Assembly (NCBI GenBank): GCA_946479835.1
Contig: CAMLHD010000027.1
Span: 1-10,599, forward strand
Direction of reading: 5' to 3'
From: an uncultured Candidatus Saccharibacteria bacterium
GTDB taxonomy: Bacteria; Patescibacteria; Saccharimonadia; Saccharimonadales; JACDBH01
DNA: 10,599 nt
This document shows, piece by piece, positions 1 to 5,677 of this stretch. The notes below the pieces were generated by a model. That model was not told the origin of the DNA. It saw nothing but the letters and a program-made list of their open reading frames with translations, and ran no database searches. Every line of letters starts with the position of its first letter. The first letter of the stretch is position 1. Both the position numbers and the translations under genes were made by a program.

Positions 1-54
1 AAAGGCGGTTTACTCGCAAGGGTATCGAGGGTTCGAATCCCTCTCCCTCCGCCA
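1..54 (+). tRNA. tRNA-Ser, 3' part (5' end outside window)
   Basis: The T arm is visible as GAGGG-TTCGAAT-CCCTC (27-43). It is followed by the 3' acceptor strand TCCCTCC, discriminator base G (51) and an encoded CCA (52-54). Upstream is a long variable arm, TACTC-GCAA-GGGTA (11-24), which marks a class II tRNA (Ser, Leu or Tyr). Discriminator G fits Ser rather than Leu (A). Counting back, GGCGG (4-8) would be the 3' anticodon stem strand and AAA (1-3) positions 36-38. Position 36 = A would mean an NGA anticodon reading UCN codons rather than AGY; this last step is inference. The gene is cut by the window edge, so the anticodon itself is not seen. Confidence 0.9.
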
Positions 55-56
55 GA

Positions 57-590
57 TTATGGGATGTAAAATCGCCACGGTTTACCCGTGGCTTTTTTGA
101 TGCCGATGCGGCTGGAGGCTTGGATGTTTTCTACGGCTTTTTCCGGTGGTATGAGTTCCAGGTCCGTATTCTCAAGCCTTAGGCCGGAATAAGTAGGCGT
201 GATTGCTAGGGCTTGTACAAGCTTGCCCGGTCCGTCAGCCAAGTGAGTTTCGGTCTTGCGGTATTGCTTCATCAGTTCGATGCCGCGGGTGGGCCTGAGG
301 GCGCGGATCAGCACTGCCTCGCCGTGGCCGGCCGGGCCTGTGACTATGTTTATGCACCAGTGCATACCGTAGATGAAATACATGTAGATATGGCCGGCCT
401 CCTCGAACATCGGCGCGGTGCGTTTAGTTTGGCCGCGGAAACTGTGCGAGGCCTCGTCCTCTTGGGCATAAGCTTCGGTTTCTATTATTATTCCGCCGAT
501 ATCGCCAGCAGGAGTGTGGTGCACCAGCTCCCAGCCCAAGAAATTCTTGGCTCCATCCACCGGGTTAGGCAAGTCAGGCAGCATATTCAT
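57..590 (-). CDS. 3-methyladenine DNA glycosylase (AAG/MPG family)
   Basis: Base-excision repair enzyme of the AAG/MPG family (Pfam Pur_DNA_glyco), which flips out and cleaves alkylated purines. The 177-residue product carries the family signature in order: ETEAY (37-41), where E39 aligns with the water-activating catalytic Glu and Y41 with the intercalating Tyr; ASHS (47-50) with the active-site His; YGMH (74-77); AVLIRALRP (92-100); a GPGKL motif; and the C-terminal RIGI...PWRFYI. It is slightly shorter than typical members (about 190-200). An upstream ATG at 707 would add 39 residues antisense to the MFS gene that match nothing in the family, so I chose 590; ATG 584 is equally possible. 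No Shine-Dalgarno is seen, and a TATAGT -10-like box ends 12 bases upstream. The stop lies two bases from the tRNA CCA end, so readthrough RNA would be antisense to tRNA-Ser. Confidence 0.93.
   Translation of the reverse strand: MNMLPDLPNPVDGAKNFLGWELVHHTPAGDIGGIIIETEAYAQEDEASHSFRGQTKRTAPMFEEAGHIYMYFIYGMHWCINIVTGPAGHGEAVLIRALRPTRGIELMKQYRKTETHLADGPGKLVQALAITPTYSGLRLENTDLELIPPEKAVENIQASSRIGIKKATGKPWRFYIP
74..98 (+). terminator. Rho-independent terminator of tRNA-Ser
   Basis: A perfect 7-bp stem GCCACGG/CCGTGGC (74-80 with 86-92) closes a 5-base loop and is followed by six T (93-98). It lies 19 bases after the tRNA CCA end. The whole element sits inside the antisense strand of the last codons of the DNA glycosylase gene and encodes its residues 165-173. 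On the opposite strand the run after the stem is only GATTTTA, so it would be a poor terminator in that direction. Confidence 0.85.
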
Positions 591-602
591 ATTCTGGCAC
601 AA

Positions 603-612
603 ACTATATAAT
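603..612. promoter_or_regulatory. Divergent overlapping -10 elements (glycosylase / MFS)
   Basis: The sequence ACTATATAAT holds TATAAT on the plus strand (607-612, 12 bases before the MFS ATG at 625) and TATAGT on the minus strand (608-603, 12 bases before the glycosylase ATG at 590). The two hexamers share the TA core at 607-608. No convincing -35 element is seen on either side. Start sites about 7 bases downstream would leave leaders of only about 5 bases, without a Shine-Dalgarno. Inference from sequence only. Confidence 0.55.
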
Positions 613-624
613 GTCCTTAAACGT

Positions 625-1194
625 ATGGGCTTAACCAAAAAACTCTTTAACCGGGCGCTCAGGATACTGCTGCTGACCAACGGCATGGTTTTGCTTGCGT
701 CTGCCATGCTGGCGCCGATCTATGCGGTGTTCGTGGGCGAGGTGGGTGGTGACTTGCTTGACGCCAGCTTCGCCTACGGCGTGTTCGCCGCGGCCGCCGG
801 CGTCGCCTCGCTCGTCATCGGCCGTGTCAGCGATAGGGTGAATAAAAAAGCGGTCGTGATGCTTGGATATCTCCTGATGGGGCTTGGCTTCTTGGCTTAC
901 ACCCAGGTAGATTCGGTGAGCGAGCTTTTATTGGTGCAGATACTTATCGGCATCGGCGAAGCCATCTACAGCCCGGCCTTTGACGCGCTTTACTCAGCGC
1001 ATCTAGATCATGGCAAGTCCGGCAGCGAGTGGGGAGCGTGGGAGTCGCTTAATTACTTCTCTATTACCATAGGCGCCATAAGCGGCGGCTTGATCGTCAG
1101 GCATTTCAGCCTGGACACGATGTTCCTGATCATGAGCCTGCTGGCGTTCTTGTCGGTCCTGTATCTCTTAAGGTTGCCCCGAAAAGCGGTCTAG
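625..1194 (+). CDS. Half-length MFS-type membrane transporter (6 TM)
   Basis: Predicted inner-membrane protein of 189 residues with about six hydrophobic segments (roughly 12-37, 47-66, 77-93, 98-118, 142-158, 164-183). Between segments 2 and 3 is a good MFS motif A, G66-RVSD-R71-VNKK, so this corresponds to one six-helix half of a 12-helix major facilitator. The gene ends at a normal stop, and the next frame starts an unrelated DUF1801 gene, so no second half is encoded here. It may work as a homodimer or be a remnant; substrate unknown. The frame is open upstream to an ATG at 514, but those 37 residues are antisense to the glycosylase and not membrane-like. ATG 625 places the start just before the first helix and just after TATAAT (607-612). 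There is no Shine-Dalgarno. Confidence 0.8.
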   Translation: MGLTKKLFNRALRILLLTNGMVLLASAMLAPIYAVFVGEVGGDLLDASFAYGVFAAAAGVASLVIGRVSDRVNKKAVVMLGYLLMGLGFLAYTQVDSVSELLLVQILIGIGEAIYSPAFDALYSAHLDHGKSGSEWGAWESLNYFSITIGAISGGLIVRHFSLDTMFLIMSLLAFLSVLYLLRLPRKAV

Positions 1195-1203
1195 CATTAG
1201 ACT
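1174..1203 (+). promoter_or_regulatory. Promoter of the DUF1801-deacetylase pair
   Basis: TTGCCC (1174-1179), an 18-base spacer and TAGACT (1198-1203) lie across the end of the MFS gene. The -10 ends exactly 6 bases before ATG 1210, and no Shine-Dalgarno sequence precedes the ATG, so a leaderless transcript is predicted. Confidence 0.45.
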
Positions 1204-1209
1204 AAGCCT

Positions 1210-1644
1210 ATGAATATGTTCAAGGCCTCACAAGCAAAAACAGTAGATGAATACCTTGCCCAAGTTCCGCCGGAACGTCAGGAAACGGTCAATTATCTCC
1301 ATAACTTGATTCAAAAATCCTCCCCAAGCTTTAAGCCGTTTTTTGCCTATAACATGCTTGGATACGGCAACTTCAAATACAAAAATTACAAGAAGGAAAC
1401 GATCAACTGGCCGATTATCGCATTAGCCAGCCAAAAAAATTACATCAGCCTCTATGTATGCGCGGTCAAGGACGGCAAATACATAGCTGAGACCAACAAG
1501 GATAAGCTTGGCAAGGTATCGGTGGGCAAGAGCTGTATCAGGTTCAAAAAACTGGAAGATCTCGATCAGGAGGCGCTTAAGGACGTACTGAAGCAGGCTG
1601 CGGATTCGCCTGGCCTTGAAGGAGTGGGCGCCAGCGCCAAATAG
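1210..1644 (+). CDS. DUF1801 (YdhG-like) domain protein
   Basis: Small soluble protein of 144 residues resembling the DUF1801/YdhG family, whose biochemical role is not settled. Family-like features are the N-terminal TVDEYLAQVPPERQ helix (12-25), the middle block with PFFAYNMLGYGNFKY, the IALASQKNYISLYV strand pair, and the GKSCIRFKKLEDLD block near residues 105-118. The last residues after the final helix (SPGLEGVGASAK) look like a loose tail. The start is ATG 1210; ATG 1216 is the only near alternative. It follows the MFS gene by 15 bases but has its own -10. One base separates its stop from the deacetylase ATG, so the two are probably translated from one mRNA. Family assignment is from pattern recall; function unknown. 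Confidence 0.8.
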   Translation: MNMFKASQAKTVDEYLAQVPPERQETVNYLHNLIQKSSPSFKPFFAYNMLGYGNFKYKNYKKETINWPIIALASQKNYISLYVCAVKDGKYIAETNKDKLGKVSVGKSCIRFKKLEDLDQEALKDVLKQAADSPGLEGVGASAK

Positions 1645-1645
1645 T

Positions 1646-2374
1646 ATGCAGAGAACCGAAGTCGACGATATAAAAAGTCTCGGTACCGTCATGGGTATCT
1701 GGGCGCATCCCGACGACGAGACTTTCTGTAGCGGCGGTGTCATGGCCGCGGCCGCCCAGAACGGCCAAAAGGTAATCATAGTAACGGCAACCAGGGGAGA
1801 AAAGGGTGTCCAGGACGAAAGCCGTTGGCCGGCCGCCGAACTGGCCGCTATCCGTACCAAAGAACTGAAAAAAGCGCTAGAGATCCTGAATGCCACCAAG
1901 CACTACCAGCTGGATTATAAGGACGGCGGCTGCGCCTCGGCCGATCAGCCAGAAGCCGTATCTGAGCTCGCCAAACTGATCAAAAAGTATAGGCCGGACA
2001 CCATCCTGACCTTCGGGCCGGACGGCCTGACCGGACACCCCGACCATCAGACGATATCTAACTGGGCCATGGCGGCCCGCCTGATGGCTGGCAGCGAGGC
2101 ACGGTTGCTATACAGCGTGCAGACAACCGAGCAGTACGCCCGTTCCCAGGTTTTAGATAGCGCGCTAAACTTTTTTTACAACACCCCCAAACCGCCCACC
2201 TACGACGAAAGCGAAACCGCCCTTTGCCTGCACTTGGACGACAAGCTTTGCCAGCAGAAAATGTCCGCCCTAAAGGTTATGCCGTCGCAATACCAGATCA
2301 TGTTCGAGAAGTTCGGCGAACCTGAGATTAAGAGCTGTTTCGATGTCGAAGCGTTCGTTGACGCTCTAGGCTAG
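1646..2374 (+). CDS. PIG-L/LmbE family zinc deacetylase
   Basis: PIG-L/LmbE-type N-deacetylase of 242 residues. Family members use Zn to deacetylate N-acetyl sugar conjugates (GlcNAc-PI, the mycothiol precursor, bacillithiol precursors); the substrate here is unknown. The zinc/catalytic motif AHPDDE is at 20-25 (H21, D23/D24), followed by a TATRGEKG stretch (47-54) and the third ligand motif GHPDH (130-134). The typical AAIRTKELKKAL helix is at 67-78. ATG 1646 gives 15 residues ahead of the first beta strand; a TTG at 1616 inside DUF1801 would add an unlikely ten, and ATG 1691 would begin directly at the strand. No Shine-Dalgarno sits at a useful distance, so translation probably reinitiates after the DUF1801 stop one base upstream. 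Its 3' end overlaps the convergent FMN reductase by 9 bases, with both TAG stops inside CTAGGCTAG. Confidence 0.93.
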   Translation: MQRTEVDDIKSLGTVMGIWAHPDDETFCSGGVMAAAAQNGQKVIIVTATRGEKGVQDESRWPAAELAAIRTKELKKALEILNATKHYQLDYKDGGCASADQPEAVSELAKLIKKYRPDTILTFGPDGLTGHPDHQTISNWAMAARLMAGSEARLLYSVQTTEQYARSQVLDSALNFFYNTPKPPTYDESETALCLHLDDKLCQQKMSALKVMPSQYQIMFEKFGEPEIKSCFDVEAFVDALG

Positions 2375-2905
2375 CGCTTCTTCAAGCTTATCTAAAGTTC
2401 CATTGATGGCAGATACAGTAGCGGGTGAAAGCGGTTGGCCGTTTTCATCAAGATCACGGCTGGGGATTATAAGTACCGGCCGGTGGATAGCTACAAGCCC
2501 CACACGAGGCACGATCTGCAGCAGATGCTCTACCGAGCGTGAGCCGCCCACTGAACCCCAGCCGACAAAGGCCACCGGTTTGCCGGACCATTGATGGTAG
2601 GCCCAGTCGATGGCGTTCTTTAGCACGGCCGACGTGGTGTGGTTATATTCCGGCGTTAAAAAGATAAAGCCGTCGCTTTGCTCCAGCAGCTCATACCAGC
2701 GCAGCACGTGCTCGTTATCGGTTGAGAAGTCGGCATCACCCGGTAGTTTGGGATGGTTATAGAAGGGCAGTTGGATGTCTTTAAAGTCAGCGATGCTTAC
2801 CTCAAGCTGAGGCCGTTTTTCGAGCTCAGTAGTGACGAGCTTCAGAATAGTGTCGGCCCGGCGGCCTTCGCGGACACTGCCAATTACAACAAGAACTTTT
2901 TTCAC
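2366..2905 (-). CDS. NADPH-dependent FMN reductase family flavoprotein
   Basis: Flavodoxin-like reductase of 179 residues (Pfam FMN_red), a family that reduces FMN, quinones, azo dyes or chromate with NAD(P)H. The phosphate-binding loop GSVREGR is at 9-15. The flavin-contacting motif TPEYNHTTSAVLKNAIDW (84-101) is almost canonical, and GWGSVGGSRSVEHL (115-128) is the usual glycine-rich third loop. The start is GTG 2905, preceded after 5 bases by a strong Shine-Dalgarno AGAGGAG (complement of 2911-2917). It lies 21 bases downstream of the ArsR-type gene, so it is the probable regulated partner in a two-gene operon. Physiological substrate unknown; a redox-stress or quinone role is inference. 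Confidence 0.93.
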   Translation of the reverse strand: MKKVLVVIGSVREGRRADTILKLVTTELEKRPQLEVSIADFKDIQLPFYNHPKLPGDADFSTDNEHVLRWYELLEQSDGFIFLTPEYNHTTSAVLKNAIDWAYHQWSGKPVAFVGWGSVGGSRSVEHLLQIVPRVGLVAIHRPVLIIPSRDLDENGQPLSPATVSAINGTLDKLEEALA

Positions 2906-2910
2906 GATAA

Positions 2911-2917
2911 CTCCTCT
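2911..2917 (-). promoter_or_regulatory. Shine-Dalgarno of the FMN reductase gene
   Basis: AGAGGAG on the minus strand, 5 bases before GTG 2905. It fixes a non-ATG start and is the strongest ribosome binding site I see in the window, in contrast to the leader genes, which lack one. Confidence 0.75.
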
Positions 2918-2926
2918 TTGAAATGT

Positions 2927-3211
2927 CTAAAGTTTGGTAGGGTCGATACCGATTTCTTCGAGCATCCCGGCATTGAGCTGGTAGGTCTTTTCGGTGCCGA
3001 TCTTCTGCTCGTGCAGGATGCCGGCGTCAACCAGTTTGCCGAGATGGTGGCTCATGGCCGGCTGGCTGAGCTTGCCTAAAGACTGGCAATCGCGCGCCAG
3101 GTTGTTGCTCAGCAGGGCAGAATCGCCCTTGCTTAGGCGACGCACTATATCAAGCCGCGTCTCGTCGGCCAGCGCCTTCAAAATGGTAGCGGTGGTGTCG
3201 GTTGTATGCAT
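2927..3211 (-). CDS. ArsR-family winged-helix repressor
   Basis: DNA-binding regulator of 94 residues. The N-terminal helix ILKALADETRLDIVRRL (10-26) and the helix-turn-helix with recognition helix LSQPAMSHHLGKLVDAGIL (48-66) are typical of ArsR/SmtB proteins, followed by a short wing (KIGTEKTYQLN). There is only one Cys (C42) and no CxC or CVC metal site, so this is probably a non-metal sensor, possibly redox or ligand responsive; that is inference. It is the first gene of an operon with the FMN reductase. ATG 3211 is directly preceded, after 6 bases, by a TAGAAT -10-like box and has no Shine-Dalgarno. A 12-bp palindrome just upstream could be its own operator. It is divergent from the DUF1361 gene. 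Confidence 0.93.
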   Translation of the reverse strand: MHTTDTTATILKALADETRLDIVRRLSKGDSALLSNNLARDCQSLGKLSQPAMSHHLGKLVDAGILHEQKIGTEKTYQLNAGMLEEIGIDPTKL

Positions 3212-3217
3212 ACGACC

Positions 3218-3223
3218 ATTCTA
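3218..3223 (-). promoter_or_regulatory. -10 element of the arsR-type operon
   Basis: TAGAAT on the minus strand ends 6 bases before ATG 3211, predicting a leaderless mRNA. No clear -35 is seen; the region where it would lie is the AT-rich palindrome at 3235-3246. Confidence 0.45.
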
Positions 3224-3234
3224 TATTAATCTAA

Positions 3235-3246
3235 ATATTTAAATAT
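3235..3246. promoter_or_regulatory. Palindrome ATATTTAAATAT, candidate ArsR operator
   Basis: A perfect 12-bp inverted repeat in the 78-bp gap between the divergent ArsR and DUF1361 genes. It covers the place where the -35 of the arsR promoter would be and lies 8 bases before the -35-like box of the DUF1361 promoter, so a bound dimer could affect both. ArsR proteins bind AT-rich inverted repeats, often longer than this one. The assignment is inference, since AT-rich palindromes also arise by chance. Confidence 0.35.
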
Positions 3247-3254
3247 GCAAATGT

Positions 3255-3282
3255 TTAACAATATTTACCTATACTTTATACT
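3255..3282 (+). promoter_or_regulatory. Promoter of the DUF1361 gene
   Basis: TTAACA (3255-3260), a 16-base spacer and TATACT (3277-3282). The -10 ends 7 bases before ATG 3290. A second TATACTT copy lies directly upstream (3270-3276), giving a tandem TATACTTTATACTT. It argues for ATG 3290 as the start, because an upstream in-frame ATG at 3245 would place the promoter inside the gene. Confidence 0.6.
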
Positions 3283-3289
3283 TGAGTGC

Positions 3290-3961
3290 ATGAAGGCTTG
3301 GAGTCCTCGCACGCCCGCCGCTTTTTATCCGCTTCTGATGTTGTCCGGTTTGTCGGTAGGGCTGTATCTATTAAGAGTATTGATTACGGGCAGCAGCCGG
3401 TTCTTGTTCCTAAATTGGAACCTTTTGCTGGCTTGGCTGCCGTTGGTGGCTGCCTGGTTGCTGAGCACTCACCTCAAGGCTGGCCGTTGGCTGTCATGGC
3501 AGGCCATAGCCCTGACCGTGCTGTGGCTGGGCTTACTTCCGAACAGTTTTTATCTGATGACCGATTTGATCCACCTCAAGAGTTCTTCCAGCCAAAACCT
3601 ACTGTTCGATGCCGTGATGCTGATGGCGTTTGCTCTTTCGGGCCTGATGCTGGGCCTGGTAAGCGCCTACATGATGCACAAGCTGCTGCGCAAACGTTTG
3701 GGACGCAAGTACGGCTGGCTGGCCATCCACGCCTGCCTGCTGCTGTCGAGCTTCGCGATTTATCTGGGGCGTTACTTGGGCTGGAACAGCTGGGACCTGC
3801 TGATTAATCCGTTCTATATCCTACTGGATCTGACAGGACGGTTAACCGACACCGAAGACTTAGGCATGACCATACGGACCACGATATTGTTCTTCTGTTT
3901 CATCAGTGTCGCTTACATCGCGTTCTATGACGGTGTCAGAAGCGTGAAAAAGGCAAAATAG
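3290..3961 (+). CDS. DUF1361 multi-spanning membrane protein
   Basis: Integral membrane protein of 223 residues with about six hydrophobic segments (roughly 12-32, 43-60, 71-88, 106-127, 143-160, 196-213). Three conserved blocks of DUF1361 are recognisable: LNWNLLLAWLPL (41-52), LPNSFYLMTDLIHL (83-96) and GRYLGWNSWD (160-169). No function is established for the family as far as I know. The conserved N, D, H, R and W residues near membrane boundaries hint at a functional polar site. I start it at ATG 3290 because a good -10 ends 7 bases upstream; the longer frame from 3245 would add 15 residues spanning that promoter. It ends 18 bases before argS, which has its own -10-like box. Confidence 0.85.
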   Translation: MKAWSPRTPAAFYPLLMLSGLSVGLYLLRVLITGSSRFLFLNWNLLLAWLPLVAAWLLSTHLKAGRWLSWQAIALTVLWLGLLPNSFYLMTDLIHLKSSSSQNLLFDAVMLMAFALSGLMLGLVSAYMMHKLLRKRLGRKYGWLAIHACLLLSSFAIYLGRYLGWNSWDLLINPFYILLDLTGRLTDTEDLGMTIRTTILFFCFISVAYIAFYDGVRSVKKAK

Positions 3962-3963
3962 CG

Positions 3964-3969
3964 TATACT
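3964..3969 (+). promoter_or_regulatory. -10 element of argS
   Basis: TATACT directly after the DUF1361 stop, ending 10 bases before ATG 3980. There is no clear -35 and no Shine-Dalgarno in between, so a leader of about 3-4 bases is predicted. Confidence 0.45.
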
Positions 3970-3979
3970 TTTATCAGAT

Positions 3980-5638
3980 ATGGAACAGTTAAGCGGGTTA
4001 CTCACGGCCCAGATAAAATCGTTGTTCGGCCTTGACGCCGAAGTGACTCTTGAGCGCACTGATGAACAATTCGGCGATTTTTCGACCAATGTAGCTATGC
4101 AGCTTAGCGGTCGTTTAGGAAAGAATCCACGCGAGATTGCAGAAACTATTGTTAGCGGACTGCAAAGCGATAAAATCGCCAAGGCGGAAGTTGCCGGTCC
4201 CGGCTTCATCAACCTGACCCTGACCGATACGGCTCTGACTGGCCTCCTGGAGGCCCGGCCCTCCAAATCATTGCAGGGCAAAAAGGTCTTGGTAGAGTAT
4301 TCCGATCCGAATCCCTTCAAGCCGCTGCATGCCGGCCATCTGTACACCACGCTGGTAGGCGACACTATCGCGCGGCTTTTAGAGCGGGCCGGAGCGGAGA
4401 CGATCAGGCTCAATTACGGCGGCGACGTCGGCTTGCACGTCGGTAAGTGTTTGTGGGCGATCATCAAGCATTTGGGCGGCGATTTTCCTGAGAAGCTGGC
4501 CGAGATTCCAGATAACGAACGGGCGCAGTGGCTGGGCGACCGTTATGTTGAGGGCAATTCAGCATATGAAACAGACGAGACGGCCAAGGGCGAGATCGTC
4601 AACGTCAACAAAGGCGTTTACGACTTGATCGCGAACGACGAGCACGATTCTCCGTTCGCCCAAATCTACTGGACCTGCCGGCAATGGAGTTACGATTACT
4701 TCGGTGAACTGTACCGCCAGCTGGAAGTCCGCGATTTCGACCGCTTTATTCCGGAGAGCGAGGTTACTCCGCTGGGCCTGGCTACGGTTCAGCAACAGCT
4801 CGAAAAAGGCGTCTTTGAACGCTCTGATGGCGCGGTCATATTTGACGGCGAAAAACACGGCCTGCACAAGCGCGTATTCATAAATTCCGAAGGCCTGCCG
4901 ACGTACGAGACCAAAGACATCGGCCTGAGCCTGACCAAATGGAAAGATTATCAGTTCGATGAGTCCGTCATCATCACAGCCAACGAACAGGCGCAGTACA
5001 TGCAGGTGGTCCTAAAAGCCATTGAACAGTTTGAACCCGAACCCGCCAAACGCACCCGCCATCTGACTCACGGCGTTGTCAAGCTGCAGGGCGGGGTCAA
5101 GATGAGCTCACGGAAGGGAAATGTGGTCACCGCACTGGAAATATTGGAATCAGCCAGGGAGGCCGGCAAGGCGGCAGGCGTAGCCAGCGAGGAACACACG
5201 ATCCTGGCGGCTGTAAAGTATTCGTTTGCCAAGAACCGCATCGGCGGCGATATTGTATACGATCCGGCCGAATCGGTCGCGCTGGAAGGTAGTTCCGGGC
5301 CTTATCTGCAGTACGCTCATGCCCGGGCCTGCAGCATCCTAAGAAAAGTCGAACCAAAAGAAGCCGAGCTGGACAATCTACAGCCCGGGGAACGAAGTCT
5401 GGCGCGCAAAATCGGCGAGTACGCCGAAACCGTAGACAAGGCAACCGATGAACTCATGCCACATCATATCGCCATCTATCTTTACGAACTGGCGCAAACT
5501 TTCAACCGGTTTTATGAGAGCAACCGAGTGGTGGGCGACGAGCGCGAGGCCAGCCGGTTACATCTGGTAAAAGCTTACGCCGATACGCTAAAAAGCGGCC
5601 TGGAGCTGCTCGGCATCCAGGCGCCGGAGAAAATGTAG
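3980..5638 (+). CDS. argS: Arginyl-tRNA synthetase
   Basis: Cytoplasmic class I synthetase of 552 residues that charges tRNA-Arg; E. coli ArgRS has 577. Domains in order: N-terminal Add-1 domain recognising the tRNA D loop (about 1-85, with FGDFSTNVAM at 31-40), a Rossmann core with HIGH-type signature HAGH (117-120) after VEYSDPNPFKPL, the YETKDIGLSL stretch (309-318), KMSKS-type loop KMSSRKG (374-380), and an all-helical DALR anticodon-binding domain from about 440 (GPYLQYAHARA) to the end. ATG 3980 agrees with the family N-terminus. It has its own -10-like box and no Shine-Dalgarno. The gap to mscL is 39 bases and contains another promoter. No defect is seen in the active-site motifs. Confidence 0.98.
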   Translation: MEQLSGLLTAQIKSLFGLDAEVTLERTDEQFGDFSTNVAMQLSGRLGKNPREIAETIVSGLQSDKIAKAEVAGPGFINLTLTDTALTGLLEARPSKSLQGKKVLVEYSDPNPFKPLHAGHLYTTLVGDTIARLLERAGAETIRLNYGGDVGLHVGKCLWAIIKHLGGDFPEKLAEIPDNERAQWLGDRYVEGNSAYETDETAKGEIVNVNKGVYDLIANDEHDSPFAQIYWTCRQWSYDYFGELYRQLEVRDFDRFIPESEVTPLGLATVQQQLEKGVFERSDGAVIFDGEKHGLHKRVFINSEGLPTYETKDIGLSLTKWKDYQFDESVIITANEQAQYMQVVLKAIEQFEPEPAKRTRHLTHGVVKLQGGVKMSSRKGNVVTALEILESAREAGKAAGVASEEHTILAAVKYSFAKNRIGGDIVYDPAESVALEGSSGPYLQYAHARACSILRKVEPKEAELDNLQPGERSLARKIGEYAETVDKATDELMPHHIAIYLYELAQTFNRFYESNRVVGDEREASRLHLVKAYADTLKSGLELLGIQAPEKM

Positions 5639-5646
5639 CCGTAATT

Positions 5647-5655
5647 TGTTATGCT
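5647..5655 (+). promoter_or_regulatory. Extended -10 promoter of mscL
   Basis: TGT-TATGCT is an extended -10 (TGnTATnnT) in the argS-mscL gap. It predicts a start site near 5662 and a leader of about 16 bases holding the Shine-Dalgarno-like AAAAGGA, about 9 bases before ATG 5678. The lack of a clear -35 is compatible with an extended -10. Confidence 0.5.
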
Positions 5656-5677
5656 AACCTGAAGAAAAGGAACAGAC

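Noticed and set aside
1..54. tRNA-Leu or tRNA-Tyr instead of tRNA-Ser for the class II tRNA
   Set aside because: The discriminator base is G before CCA; Leu and Tyr normally have A. The acceptor strand TCCCTCC also suits Ser.
514..624. N-terminal extension of the MFS protein to ATG 514
   Set aside because: The 37 extra residues are antisense to the glycosylase, not membrane-like, and would span the -10 box.
591..707. N-terminal extension of the glycosylase to ATG 707
   Set aside because: The added 39 residues are the reverse shadow of the MFS gene and have no family counterpart.
3286..3807. Long plus-strand frame inside the DUF1361 gene
   Set aside because: Its peptide has no family features, while the overlapping DUF1361 frame has three conserved blocks and a membrane pattern.
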